IMG/VR virus record: IMGVR_UViG_3300025301_000111
Coordinates: 1 to 24,219 of that record
From: a virus
Length of the DNA: 24,219 bases
Reading direction: 5' to 3' (one strand)
A model generated the notes under the pieces. That model was not told the DNA's origin, did not search any database, and worked only from the letters and a program-made list of their open reading frames with translations. The position numbers were made by a program, and so were the translations under genes. Below, one piece after another: positions 6,688 to 15,269 of this stretch. How positions within the stretch are numbered: position 1 is the first letter of the stretch; the number at the start of each line of letters is the position of its first letter.

Positions 6688-6806
6688 TGGTCTCTAAAAC
6701 AAGAATAATCAACCAATTACAGTATTTGAAAAGATGTGTAAGTTCACTATCTTTAAAACGTATAATTATATCCGTATCAAACGGTATTTATAAGGAGTCT
6801 CTATGA
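6687..6806 (+). CDS. 39-aa basic peptide filling the gap before the ejection-protein genes
   Basis: This frame exactly fills what would otherwise be a 115-base gap. ATG 6687 overlaps the preceding TAA (TAATG) and TGA 6804-6806 overlaps the following ATG (ATGA). The 39 residues are basic and Ser/Ile/Leu-rich (MVSKTRIINQLQYLKRCVSS at the start), with no clear membrane helix. The double overlap is the signature of a real gene here. The same stretch also contains TATAAT at 6761-6766 and a strong AAGGAG at 6792-6797 for the next gene, so it may instead be only a promoter/leader region. Confidence 0.5.
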   Translation: MVSKTRIINQLQYLKRCVSSLSLKRIIISVSNGIYKESL

Positions 6807-7591
6807 GAACTTTACTCGGTATGCAATATGGCGGTAATGTACCGCAACAGTATCCTAGACAGCAAATACCCCCACAACAATTTCAAGAAGGTGGTGTCCC
6901 TGACACTGTCTCTGCTGGTTTAGCCGGTTTAAGAAGATTAGGTAAAAAACGAGAAGCTAGGGATGTTTTTGGAGAAGAACAAACTGAACAGATTGGAAAG
7001 CAGAAAAGCGGAAGTTTTTTGGGCTCTGTCCTTGGTCTCGGTAGTGGGGCTACAGCGGCATGGCTGGTGCCAATTCTTCTTTCTAATCCCGCCACCGCCG
7101 CCGCCGCTCTTCCTTGGTTGGTTGGCGGTGCAACTGGTGCTGGCAAATGGCTTGGTGAATATTTAGGCTATGGTGGAAAACAGGATATAGATACAGATAT
7201 TGCATATGGAAAAGAAGCAGGTCTTGAAGATATTGAGCGTGCAGGAGATGAATATAGAGGTGATATGTGGAAAAAATCTTTACTAGCTGGTGCTAAAGCT
7301 GGATTAACCGCCGGGTATGCACCTAGTGGCGGTATATATGGTAAAATAGCTGGTCGCGGTGCGCCAGCGATAGATACTGCTGTTACTAGGGCTAGTGAAC
7401 AGGCTATATTTGACAGTTGGAGTCCAGAAATGAAAGAGGCATATATTGGATGGGTTGGTGAACCGGGTCGGGTAAGCAATAGACTTACTTCTGATTGGCT
7501 GGCATCACCTGAATTTTCATCATCATCATTTCAGGGAGGTAGTATGATAAACCAGCAACCACAATCATTGTTAAGTTATTTAACGAGATAA
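6803..7591 (+). CDS. 262-aa Gly/Ala-rich probable internal virion (ejection) protein
   Basis: ATG 6803 has AAGGAG seven bases upstream. Residues 7-31 are Gln/Pro/Gly-rich (QYGGNVPQQYPRQQIPPQQF). Residues about 70-122 hold two hydrophobic Gly/Ala-rich segments (FLGSVLGLGSGATAAWLVPI and ATAAAALPWLVGGATGAG), suited to membrane insertion. The rest is mixed helical. Small glycine-rich, membrane-active proteins encoded just before very large helical proteins are typical of podovirus DNA-ejection sets. This is inference from composition and order; no specific homologue is recognised. Confidence 0.8.
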   Translation: MRTLLGMQYGGNVPQQYPRQQIPPQQFQEGGVPDTVSAGLAGLRRLGKKREARDVFGEEQTEQIGKQKSGSFLGSVLGLGSGATAAWLVPILLSNPATAAAALPWLVGGATGAGKWLGEYLGYGGKQDIDTDIAYGKEAGLEDIERAGDEYRGDMWKKSLLAGAKAGLTAGYAPSGGIYGKIAGRGAPAIDTAVTRASEQAIFDSWSPEMKEAYIGWVGEPGRVSNRLTSDWLASPEFSSSSFQGGSMINQQPQSLLSYLTR

Positions 7592-7592
7592 T

Positions 7593-8174
7593 ATGCCCGG
7601 TTTACTAGATTACGTAAAAGGTTACACTCATGGCGGTGGGGTTGATTTTGACCCCTATGCCGACACTACACAGGCAGAGCTTTTAGAGAGGTTTGGCATT
7701 GATGTTGATGCTGATTCCACAGGTCTTTTGCCAACGTATGATTCCACTGGTGCGGATTTGGCAAGGGAAGCATACAGGTTAAGGAGTGGTGCTACTAGAG
7801 GACAGGCGACTCGTAGCCTATTAGACCTTACTAAAGAGACTACACTAAGAGGTGGCGGAGCAGGATTTAAAGAAATGGGAGCTGGTGAACAGGCATATCA
7901 GGATGTCAGGGGAGATGTAATCACGGGATTCGGTGAAACCGCCGAGCAACAATACCTTGATTTACAGAGAGATATATCTGGTATCCAGAGAGGTTATGAG
8001 CAAGAATTGGTATCTGCCGTTGGTGATTTACCTGAAGAGTCATGGAGGTTTAGAGGAGACCTTGATGATAGTACGTATATACCAGAACCGGGTGAGACCT
8101 GCGCTGACAAAGGTTTTCAAGAATGTGATAATGGTGAATGTGTAGAATCACTTTCGGATTGCGAAGGTGGATAA
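7593..8174 (+). CDS. 193-aa virion-block protein with Cys-rich C-terminal knob
   Basis: ATG 7593 follows the previous stop by one base. Most of the protein is predicted helical and hydrophilic (TTQAELLERFGIDVDADS; EQQYLDLQRDISGIQRGYEQ). The last 27 residues (167-193) are different: Cys170, Cys178, Cys183 and Cys190 in a 'C-x7-C-DNGE-C-x6-C' layout, resembling half of an LDL-receptor class A or similar disulfide module. Disulfides would need an oxidising place, outside the cell or in the periplasm, which fits a virion or ejected protein. The cysteine part overlaps the start of the next gene. Confidence 0.8.
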   Translation: MPGLLDYVKGYTHGGGVDFDPYADTTQAELLERFGIDVDADSTGLLPTYDSTGADLAREAYRLRSGATRGQATRSLLDLTKETTLRGGGAGFKEMGAGEQAYQDVRGDVITGFGETAEQQYLDLQRDISGIQRGYEQELVSAVGDLPEESWRFRGDLDDSTYIPEPGETCADKGFQECDNGECVESLSDCEGG

Positions 8175-8355
8175 AGGATTAGGAGACACAGTTTCTTCAA
8201 TTATCCGCAGTGTTTCTAGTGGTAAGATTAAAGAGTGCGGCAGTTGTAAGAAGAGGAAGCAATGGCTGAATGAGAACGTATCTTATGAAAAGGTTGGTAA
8301 AATATTGGATGATTTAAGGAACAGTCAAATAAGGAATGGTATGACAAATGGCTAG
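8167..8355 (+). CDS. Small CxxC phage protein
   Basis: This 62-residue protein starts at GTG 8167 within the end of the previous gene. Residues 3-13 (KGLGDTVSSII) and the motif C24-G-S-C27-K-K-R-K-Q-W-L-N match a small protein I recall in many tailed phages: a 'GLGDTV' start, then 'CxxCxxRxxxLN'. The two cysteines could be half of a zinc site or a redox pair. Function is unknown. Its stop overlaps the next gene, so it is coupled to the ejection-protein genes. Confidence 0.7.
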   Translation: MDKGLGDTVSSIIRSVSSGKIKECGSCKKRKQWLNENVSYEKVGKILDDLRNSQIRNGMTNG

Positions 8356-10096
8356 GAGAAGAAGTATATACGAAACTGGTACCTATCAAACACCCCTTGC
8401 TGACTTCTTAGAGCAAATACCTGACTATTTTATAAAGTGGGAAGCACTTAAACTTCAAAACAAGAAGTACGATAACGAACAGGCGTATAGGGCGGCTAGA
8501 GATTTAGAATCAGATAGACGGTGGACTTTAACTCAGCAAAACCAAATACATCAAAGAGATTTTGATGCTAAAAAATTGCAGTTAAGTGATGAATTGAAAC
8601 AAATATCTATGGCTCCAATAAAGCAACAAGATGCTTTATTGGAAAAAATAAAGCCAACTTATATAAAACATCCTGAATTTACAGGTCTTATTGATTCTAG
8701 AATAAGTGCTAATGATGCAGTAGAAGGTGTAGCTGATAAACATTTAGACATCCAATCAAAGATTTCTGATTATAAAGGATTGGGTAAGTCTGGAAGATTT
8801 GGCAGTTATTATGATATGCTTGAAGATAAGCAAGAATTATCTAGGTTGGGTAAAGAAGTTCAAGGGACTAACTATCAATCATTAATTGATGCAGATATTG
8901 CAAAACTTGATGGATGGTTAGAGTTTTCTAAACAAAATGCTGATAAACCAATGCCAAAAAATTTATGGGAACATGAATTAGATAGAACAAATTATAGTCA
9001 AACAGCACAACAACGCTCAGCAGATATGAAAGCGGCAGATGCATTATCTGGTGAGATTGCAACTGCAAAGTCAAACTTAATAACCCTTGAAGGAGATACA
9101 GAAAGTGTAGCATATAAATCTGCCCTAGATGGAATAAATCAAAAACAAGCCCAATTAATTAATTTGGTAGGTGGCGAAGATGCTCAAGGCAATAGAATTA
9201 GAGGTCGAATAGCTGAAAGTGAAGCTACTCTTTATGGCATAGAGCAAAATAATAAATGGAATCCGCTAGGGGGAACTACTAAAGTTTTAGAAGGTGGAGT
9301 ATTTGGCTATGAGCCAAAGACAGAAATGAAAGAACAGGATGTAGAAAAATACATTCTAAACAACCCTGAAGAAGGGTTCGACGCTTGGATGGATTTTATA
9401 ACTAATCCTAGTGAAGAATCAGAAAATAAATTTAATTCAATGTTGAATGAATTTACTAAAGGTGAAAGAAGTCGTCGTACTGCCGATGTTATAATGCAAG
9501 ATTACACAGTACCGGGTGCTGGCGATTATGCTGTAGTTTCTAGAGCTGAAAAACCTGTTATTGAGGTTGATGAAAAACCTGATGTTGATTTAGCAGAGAC
9601 TGGTGATGATAAAACACAAGAAACTGTTGAAGATAAAGATGTTGAGGTTCCAGCTATATTAGGTGGATTACAGGCTCAAGATAAAACAGTAGCCAAAGAA
9701 GTTGATGATGAAGTTGAGATTTTCCCTGAAGGAGATGATGATAAACCTAGTGAATTTAATAAAAAAGTTCCTTCTCCAAAGTTAAGAGATGCTAGATATG
9801 GGATAAAATATTTAAGGAATGATTTGGAAAGTGTTATGCGAGATGAGAAAATGCTATCTGATGGTCTACCAAATAAATCAGCAGAAAAAAACATGAGAGC
9901 TGTAATTAAGAAAAAGAGAGATAAACTAAGGGACACATTCTTAGAAATATATGATAAAGACTCAAAAGCTTTTTATGATGATGACTTAGAGAGAGTTAAA
10001 AAGGTAAGAAAAATACATCCTCATTTAAAAGATAGACCTATGAAATATAGAGAATACCTTACAAACGAAGAATTTAAATATCTTATCTCACTGTAG
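8348..10096 (+). CDS. 582-aa helical, coiled-coil probable ejection protein
   Basis: ATG 8348 overlaps the previous gene. The start (RRRSIYETGTYQTPLADFLE, then QIPDYFIKWEAL) is followed by a long Gln/Lys/Asp-rich helical body with coiled-coil character. Residues about 397-471 form an acidic low-complexity linker (EVDEKPDVDLAETGDDK; EIFPEGDDDKPSEF), and the C-terminus is a basic helical bundle. No enzyme motif was seen. The combination of a large elongated helical protein, a flexible acidic linker and a position between Gly/Ala-rich and giant proteins fits an internal core or ejectosome protein. This is inference. Confidence 0.8.
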   Translation: MARRRSIYETGTYQTPLADFLEQIPDYFIKWEALKLQNKKYDNEQAYRAARDLESDRRWTLTQQNQIHQRDFDAKKLQLSDELKQISMAPIKQQDALLEKIKPTYIKHPEFTGLIDSRISANDAVEGVADKHLDIQSKISDYKGLGKSGRFGSYYDMLEDKQELSRLGKEVQGTNYQSLIDADIAKLDGWLEFSKQNADKPMPKNLWEHELDRTNYSQTAQQRSADMKAADALSGEIATAKSNLITLEGDTESVAYKSALDGINQKQAQLINLVGGEDAQGNRIRGRIAESEATLYGIEQNNKWNPLGGTTKVLEGGVFGYEPKTEMKEQDVEKYILNNPEEGFDAWMDFITNPSEESENKFNSMLNEFTKGERSRRTADVIMQDYTVPGAGDYAVVSRAEKPVIEVDEKPDVDLAETGDDKTQETVEDKDVEVPAILGGLQAQDKTVAKEVDDEVEIFPEGDDDKPSEFNKKVPSPKLRDARYGIKYLRNDLESVMRDEKMLSDGLPNKSAEKNMRAVIKKKRDKLRDTFLEIYDKDSKAFYDDDLERVKKVRKIHPHLKDRPMKYREYLTNEEFKYLISL

Positions 10097-10104
10097 GGTT
10101 TATA

Positions 10105-13100
10105 ATGGCTAACGGCAGAACCCCATACGGCTACCATGAAGACCTACTCAATAACGCTGTAGCCAACCAAGGAACATATGAGCTTTATGAAGATGGTCTT
10201 CAAAAAGTAGGTGACAGATTAAACCAACCCTTTGCCATCCCGTCAAGAGATTACAGTTATTACGAAACACAAGCACAGCAAGTTGCCAGTGATGAAGTAA
10301 CGTCATCTAAAGAAGATGAGGATTTATTTGGCTTTGTTCCGGGCGATTGGTTAGCTGATTGGATAAAGGTAGGTTATAACAATAGCATAGAGGGTCTATC
10401 TCGTCAGTTAATTACGGGCGAAAAGAGATGGAATATACCAGATGAGGTAGAACAAAACTTCGGTGCAATGGAAGACATTGGCGCTACCGTTATGTCTTTT
10501 TTGACGTTAACAGATATAGGCGCAATGGCGGCTGGAGGCGGAATCGGAGGTTTTGCTGTAAAAGGCACTGTTAAACAGGCCGCTAAACAAGCTATTAAAC
10601 AAGGATTAGCTAAAACAACCCTTACTAAAAACTTAAATAAAAATATTGTAAAGGAAGTTGTGGAGCGAAATTCACCTAGAGCTGTTCAGCTTTTAGTGAA
10701 TAACGGTAAGGTGAAACAAGAGGTTGCTGAAAAGGTTATAGCGGATGCTAGTAAAAAAGTTGCTAATAAACTTATTACAGAGCGTGCTGTAACAGGAGCA
10801 ACTGGTCTTGGTTTTTATAGTGGCTTACAATCATCACTTGGTCAGGAAGTACAAACTGGTGATATAAGCTTAGTGCAAACATTAGCTGATGCTTCAAAAG
10901 GTGCTGTTCTTGGTGCTGTAACTGCTGGTTCTGGCTCTGCAATGAATAGTTATTTAATAAGTAAACTTGGTTTACCAAAAACTGCTTCACAAAAACTTGC
11001 TCACTCTACCGCTGTTAAGGCATTGGAAACCGCTGAGTTTGGTACATTATCTCCAGCACTGGAGGGTAGGTTACCTGAATGGAACGATTATGTCCATGCC
11101 GCCGGAGTAATAGGCGGTTTAACAATAGCTAAAAATACACCAAAATACGCTAAAAAATTAATGAACATGGAGAACCCTAAGTTATCTATGGATAAGTGGA
11201 GTAAGCCATTAGCCGAAGCTCAGTTTGAAACTGCTAGGAAAAATGATATTTGGAAAAATAATAAGGGTGAGCAGTTAAAGAATGTAGAATTAAAGACCAA
11301 GAAAAGAAAGCTCACAAAAGAAGAAAAAGAACAAGGTCAGAAAGAAGATGCTGAGATTATAACAGGTGAAGATGTAAAGACTGGTGAAAAGGTTCAGTTA
11401 ACTGGTGAGCAATTTCTTGAACAAGGCTTTAATAGAAGACGGAGAGTCAAAGAACAAGATGAAATAAAGACTGCTAGGAGAAGGGAAACATTTGGGAAAA
11501 TGGGTGATTTCTTAAAATGGAGCAATGAAAGAATTACAAAAGCCGTGAATGATATCAGAGCGTTGGCTGGTAAAGACAAGATTGAACCAAAAAAAGGGCA
11601 TACCGGGTATAGTTCATTAACAGAAATAGAAAGAATTAAATTGCTTGATTATGTAAGAAAAATGGAGCACATAGAAAAAACCAGAACAGGTTTGAGAGAA
11701 TCAGGGGCTAGTGATTTTATGATTCCAAAATCAACTCTATTTAGTAAGATTATACCAGATGTAATTAAACAGGCTCAAAACAGGGCAAGAAGCACAGCCA
11801 GTTTAGATATAATGAGAAGCATAGACATTGTTGACATCAAAGGTGCAACTAGGGTCGGTACTTATATGCAGGCTCTTACAGAGGCTGGAATTTATAGGGG
11901 TGGTGCTTTTGCAAAGATATTTGGTAGATGGTCTGTAGAAGTACCGGATAATTTGCAATTAGATTTTTTAAATAAAAAACCGGGTGCAGTAAAAAAAGAC
12001 AAGTCTGGTAAAACAAGATTGAAATTAAGAAAAGAATCTCAGGCTAAAGAATATTACGAAGATTTATCTAGAAGGATGCAAGACCCAAATCATCGGAAGG
12101 ATGTTGATGTTAAAAAGATGAGAAAGGTTCTTGATGAAGCTTATTTTGAAGCAAAAAAAGCTGGTGTTGATGTGGCAGACCATATGCAAGATTATTTTCC
12201 ACATATGGTAAAAGCAGATAGAATGGCAAAGTTGGCAAATGATGTTAATACAATAATAGCTCTTGATTCAGCGTTTGAAGGTGATAGGATTAGTTCACTG
12301 CCTAATACATCTAGGTTATTAGCAGAAAAAATCAATCAGTTACAAGCAGATGGAAAATTATCTAGAGATACAGTAAAAGCTATTGACCATATAAAAAAGC
12401 AATTAAAAGATATAAGCGATTCAGATGTCAAAATGGCTGAAGCGTTCTTACGGTTAAGAAAAGAGACTCAAAAAACATTTACTACAGTTGGATGGTTAGA
12501 AAAATCAAGAAAGATAGATTTACCACCGCAATTCTATGAAGGAGATGCTCGTATTGTTCTGACAAAATACCTTACTGATGTAGCAAAGAGAACAGAGTTT
12601 GCAAGAGAGTTTGGAGCAAAAGGTGAGAAGTTTGATAGTACAATAGGTGCCCTTACAAAAATGCAAGAAAAAGTAATTGATACAAATCCAACCCTTGCAA
12701 AACAACTTGGTAAAGAGATTGAGTTAATTGATAAAATATATAAGATGGGCTTTAACCTTAGCGAAACAGACCCGCGTTTTAATTGGAGAGACCCTTGGGC
12801 TAGAAAATCAGCTAAAATCATTGTTGACTTTGAAGTTGCTACAAAGATTGGTCTCGGTTATGCTACTATACCAAATATAACTCAGACACTTATTTCAACT
12901 GCTGTAAAGGCTGGGTATTGGAATACAATTAAAGGCGGTGTAAAACTAGCGATAGACAAGGAATATAGAAAAGAAGTAGCAAAATCTGGTCTGAGTAATC
13001 TATCTGTATTTCAGATGTTAATGGGACTTGAGCCATCTGATAGTTGGATGGGCAAGGCGGCTCATAAGCTTACAAAAATCAGTGGTTTTCAGGGGATAAA

Positions 13101-14145
13101 CAAAGTAAACCAATATTTAGCCGCCGCCGCTGGACGTGAATACGTTACTTCCCTTATGAACGCTAGGAATAGTAAAATAAAATGGAGAAGAGATTGGGCT
13201 GAACAAAGTTTAAGAGATTTGAATATAGATGCAAAATCTCAGAGAAATCTTAATGGGAAAGATTGGGTAAAGGCTAATCAGCAACAGACATTAGAAGCAA
13301 TGTATAAGTTCTCAAGAGATGCCCAGCTACAAAGAAATGTATTAAAAGACCCCATCTTTGCCAATGACCCAAGATTTAGACCGCTATTTCTATTCAAAAG
13401 ATTTGGCTATAAACAATTTAACTGGATGAGAGAAAATCTTTCTCAAGAATTTACCAGAGGAAATATTTTACCAATAATAAGATTAGGTATTGGCGGTATG
13501 TTTGGTGCTCAATTTGTTACTTGGTCTAAAAAAGTATTGAATAATATCTTAGCTGGTGAAGATGTAACTTATGACGAGAGTAGATTGTTCATACCGGGCT
13601 TGCCGCCGGGAACACCATTAGGTACAATGGGGTCTGACGTTAATACAGATATGTCTCAATACACTTGGGGTGATTTCTTTGACCATGTTTCTTCTGTTGG
13701 AGCATTTGGTTTTATAAGTGATATACTGGCAAGTGAAAGCAAATATAGGGCAGTAGAATTTTTAGTTAAACCTGCAATCTTTCAAGATGCAATGAAAGGC
13801 GTTGATGCTTTACAAAGAATATATAAAGATATAGAAGATTATGGTATTGGTGCTGGCAAAAGATTGCCTAAATATATTGCACCAATTTTAGGAACCGTCC
13901 CAAGAAGAGCCGCTAAACAACTTGAAACACCGGGTCAAAAAGAAACATATACTAGATATAGAAGGGGTATTATACGTGGCAGGATTTTAGATGCTCTTTT
14001 AGAGGGTAAGGATAAGGAAGCTAATAGGATGATGCAGGCTTGGAATAGGGCAAATCCAGTTGAAGCACTTTATGTTGAGGATATTGGTGTTGATGCTATA
14101 TTCGATAGGGCTTATAAGAAAGCCGTAAAAAGAACTAAGCCCTAG
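10105..14145 (+). CDS. 1346-aa giant internal virion/ejection-type protein
   Basis: This is the largest gene and the last of the + strand operon; ATG 10105 follows a weak TAGGG. The N-terminus carries FVPGDWLADWIKVGYNNS, then Gly/Ala-rich hydrophobic stretches (about 137-153, GAMAAGGGIGGFAVKG; around 265-280). The middle is long, charged and helical. The C-terminal third has RPLFLFKRFGYKQFNWMREN followed by a hydrophobic Gly-rich helix at about 1121-1141 (ILPIIRLGIGGMFGAQFVTW). That arrangement resembles the domain often found at the ends of large 'polyvalent' phage proteins (LPD38-like). I saw no lytic transglycosylase or protease signature. Most likely it is the major protein ejected with the DNA; inference. 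Confidence 0.85.
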   Translation: MANGRTPYGYHEDLLNNAVANQGTYELYEDGLQKVGDRLNQPFAIPSRDYSYYETQAQQVASDEVTSSKEDEDLFGFVPGDWLADWIKVGYNNSIEGLSRQLITGEKRWNIPDEVEQNFGAMEDIGATVMSFLTLTDIGAMAAGGGIGGFAVKGTVKQAAKQAIKQGLAKTTLTKNLNKNIVKEVVERNSPRAVQLLVNNGKVKQEVAEKVIADASKKVANKLITERAVTGATGLGFYSGLQSSLGQEVQTGDISLVQTLADASKGAVLGAVTAGSGSAMNSYLISKLGLPKTASQKLAHSTAVKALETAEFGTLSPALEGRLPEWNDYVHAAGVIGGLTIAKNTPKYAKKLMNMENPKLSMDKWSKPLAEAQFETARKNDIWKNNKGEQLKNVELKTKKRKLTKEEKEQGQKEDAEIITGEDVKTGEKVQLTGEQFLEQGFNRRRRVKEQDEIKTARRRETFGKMGDFLKWSNERITKAVNDIRALAGKDKIEPKKGHTGYSSLTEIERIKLLDYVRKMEHIEKTRTGLRESGASDFMIPKSTLFSKIIPDVIKQAQNRARSTASLDIMRSIDIVDIKGATRVGTYMQALTEAGIYRGGAFAKIFGRWSVEVPDNLQLDFLNKKPGAVKKDKSGKTRLKLRKESQAKEYYEDLSRRMQDPNHRKDVDVKKMRKVLDEAYFEAKKAGVDVADHMQDYFPHMVKADRMAKLANDVNTIIALDSAFEGDRISSLPNTSRLLAEKINQLQADGKLSRDTVKAIDHIKKQLKDISDSDVKMAEAFLRLRKETQKTFTTVGWLEKSRKIDLPPQFYEGDARIVLTKYLTDVAKRTEFAREFGAKGEKFDSTIGALTKMQEKVIDTNPTLAKQLGKEIELIDKIYKMGFNLSETDPRFNWRDPWARKSAKIIVDFEVATKIGLGYATIPNITQTLISTAVKAGYWNTIKGGVKLAIDKEYRKEVAKSGLSNLSVFQMLMGLEPSDSWMGKAAHKLTKISGFQGINKVNQYLAAAAGREYVTSLMNARNSKIKWRRDWAEQSLRDLNIDAKSQRNLNGKDWVKANQQQTLEAMYKFSRDAQLQRNVLKDPIFANDPRFRPLFLFKRFGYKQFNWMRENLSQEFTRGNILPIIRLGIGGMFGAQFVTWSKKVLNNILAGEDVTYDESRLFIPGLPPGTPLGTMGSDVNTDMSQYTWGDFFDHVSSVGAFGFISDILASESKYRAVEFLVKPAIFQDAMKGVDALQRIYKDIEDYGIGAGKRLPKYIAPILGTVPRRAAKQLETPGQKETYTRYRRGIIRGRILDALLEGKDKEANRMMQAWNRANPVEALYVEDIGVDAIFDRAYKKAVKRTKP

Positions 14146-14180
14146 GTCTTCTCTTTTTAAATATCTTATACAGTATTAGA
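14130..14180. terminator. Convergent-transcription junction with weak terminator-like sequence
   Basis: Between the + strand stop (14143-14145) and the - strand stop (14201) there is no gene. AAGAACT (14130-14136) can pair with AGGTCTT (14144-14150) with one mismatch, and a T-run follows at 14153-14157. This is a weak intrinsic terminator for the + operon that overlaps its stop codon. Next to it, TCTTATAC-A-GTATTAGA (14164-14180) is a near-perfect palindrome. No strong hairpin serves the - strand operon. Confidence 0.3.
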
Positions 14181-14200
14181 AATATCCACTCCACTATTTA

Positions 14201-14422
14201 TTACTCTTCGTTATCACCATAATCTTCCTCAACCTTAATAATAAATTTTCTTAAATCAGCATCGCCACCCATCCAAAACATTGTAAAAATATTCCTTATT
14301 CTATTTTCTATTCTATGTAGTCTCCAAAGAATACTTAGATTTAAAAACAGCATCATTACCATTGTAAATTCCCAATATGGGAAATACTCTGTACTAAATA
14401 AAACTTCCCAATAATATCTCAT
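14201..14422 (-). CDS. 73-aa single-TM membrane protein
   Basis: ATG 14422 is preceded by AAGGAG and overlaps the upstream stop (ATGA). Residues about 17-36 (WEFTMVMMLFLNLSILWRLH) form one membrane helix. A basic amphipathic stretch follows (RIENRIRNIFTMFWMGG) and then an acidic tail (KVEEDYGDNEE). It is the last gene of the leftward operon. No family is recognised. Its role could lie in the envelope or in late steps, given the location beside the late genes. Confidence 0.7.
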   Translation of the reverse strand: MRYYWEVLFSTEYFPYWEFTMVMMLFLNLSILWRLHRIENRIRNIFTMFWMGGDADLRKFIIKVEEDYGDNEE

Positions 14423-14637
14423 TTTTTCTCCTTCATTTTATCTATTTTATTAAAATAAGCAACAGTTTTTGGATGCCAATTTCTTGTGTCCGTCCTTTTT
14501 TGTATATCCCAACCCCATTTTCTAAGGCAGTGAACTCCATTCCTAGTATGTGACTGGAAAATCCCTTTTTGTAAATCGTAGGTAGCCTTAACCATTTGCC
14601 CATCTTTATTTACGATATAAACATATCTACAAATCAT
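14419..14637 (-). CDS. 72-aa hypothetical protein
   Basis: ATG 14637 overlaps the upstream gene, and its TGA overlaps the next ATG. The 72 residues are basic, with two short beta-like stretches (CRYVYIVNKDGQMVKATYDL) and HCLRKWGWDIQKR. No signal peptide or membrane segment is present. The family is not recognised; it is translationally coupled to small zinc-binding proteins upstream. Confidence 0.65.
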   Translation of the reverse strand: MICRYVYIVNKDGQMVKATYDLQKGIFQSHTRNGVHCLRKWGWDIQKRTDTRNWHPKTVAYFNKIDKMKEKK

Positions 14638-14893
14638 TATGGTCTTTTAAATACCTTGCATAATCGTAAATACCGTAACCACTGTAATATTTATCTAGTC
14701 TATCTAGGTTTATTATATCACGACCCCCATTGGAGCCGGGAACAGGTGTGTTGTATACTCTAATGCGGTTAATCTCTTGATATAAAGTTTCTCTTTTGCA
14801 TTTTTTTTTACATTCCACACAAATAAACAAATAAACCTTTGCTCCGCAACAATTACTTCTCCAGTTACAATCACTTAACATACCAGTCAACAT
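14627..14893 (-). CDS. 88-aa cysteine-rich, zinc-ribbon-like protein
   Basis: ATG 14893 has AAGGAAA upstream; a second in-frame ATG four codons later is possible. Cysteines 9, 15, 16, 25, 28 and 32 (SNCCGAKVYLFICVECKKKC) form a zinc-ribbon-like knuckle set. The tail is Tyr/Asp-rich and polar. Small zinc ribbons of this kind are common in phage early regions, where they bind nucleic acid or host transcription or nuclease proteins. No specific family is recognised. Confidence 0.7.
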   Translation of the reverse strand: MLTGMLSDCNWRSNCCGAKVYLFICVECKKKCKRETLYQEINRIRVYNTPVPGSNGGRDIINLDRLDKYYSGYGIYDYARYLKDHNDL

Positions 14894-15132
14894 TATTTCC
14901 TTTGTTTGTAAGGCTTACCACTTTCCCCCAAACACATTTTACAGGTTTTTCTTGGTAACCCGTAAGTTGGCAGGTGGTCATATGAATGTATAGAGCCCGT
15001 AAAACCTATTTCCCAGACCCGTTTACACTTTTCACAATATTTAAGTCTCCTAGCTTCCTTTGTATGTACATTCTTTTTACGTTTTTTCTTTCTTACCTGT
15101 ATTTTTTTACCTGTTTTTAGTATCCAGTCCAT
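14893..15132 (-). CDS. 79-aa basic zinc-finger-like protein
   Basis: ATG 15132 gives 79 residues. Very basic residues 8-20 (GKKIQVRKKKRKK) precede CxxC pairs at Cys33/Cys36 and Cys64/Cys67, with His49 and His53 between. That is a plausible single zinc-binding site or an HNH-like remnant. The start codon lies one base downstream of a good sigma70 -10 box, so any transcript from that promoter would be leaderless or start inside the gene. DNA or RNA binding is inferred from the basic arm and zinc motif. Confidence 0.65.
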   Translation of the reverse strand: MDWILKTGKKIQVRKKKRKKNVHTKEARRLKYCEKCKRVWEIGFTGSIHSYDHLPTYGLPRKTCKMCLGESGKPYKQRK

Positions 15133-15161
15133 ATTTTACACTAATTTAAGAATTGAGTCAA
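15133..15161 (-). promoter_or_regulatory. Sigma70-like promoter, leftward
   Basis: On the - strand, TTGACT (15156-15161) and TAAAAT (15133-15138) are separated by exactly 17 bases, each matching five of six consensus positions. It points at the 14893-15132 gene but lies so close that the expected start would fall just inside its ATG. It is probably active by sequence, with an uncertain target. Confidence 0.5.
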
Positions 15162-15177
15162 AAAAACACCGTCTAAT

Positions 15178-15206
15178 TTGACGTATATGCCCGTATTATT
15201 TAAAAT
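15178..15206 (+). promoter_or_regulatory. Sigma70-like promoter, rightward (antisense to the flanking genes)
   Basis: On the + strand, TTGACG (15178-15183) and TAAAAT (15201-15206) are separated by 17 bases. It is back to back with the leftward promoter, 16 bases apart. All nearby genes lie on the - strand, so a transcript would be antisense or a non-coding RNA beginning at the hairpins at 15203-15269. Confidence 0.4.
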
Positions 15207-15269
15207 AGGTGGTGGAGTTCACCTATTTAAGAAGCGGCGGTAGGTAGATAATTAAACCCGCCTACCGCC
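15203..15269. other. Two perfect hairpins in a 154-base gene-free gap
   Basis: AAATAGGTG (15203-15211) pairs perfectly with CACCTATTT (15220-15228) over an 8-base loop. GGCGGTAGG (15236-15244) pairs perfectly with CCTACCGCC (15261-15269) over a 16-base loop. Read leftward, the second AT-ended stem is followed by TTAAATAA, giving weak terminator character for the gene ending at 15287. No reading frame of note was seen in 15133-15286. Confidence 0.6.

Noticed and set aside
7087-7108. GCC-type triplet run in the 262-residue gene (and a shorter one near 13120)
   Set aside because: It only encodes short alanine runs in helical segments; it is not a tandem repeat array.
6883-7479. Open frames on the - strand and in another + frame inside the 262-residue gene
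   Set aside because: Proline/serine-rich translations arise from reading the Gly/Ala-rich gene in other frames; no start signals or overlaps fit.
12520-12821. Two overlapping open frames on the - strand inside the 1346-residue gene
   Set aside because: They lie wholly within a convincing long gene, lack ribosome-binding sites and have Cys/Phe-rich composition typical of antisense shadows.
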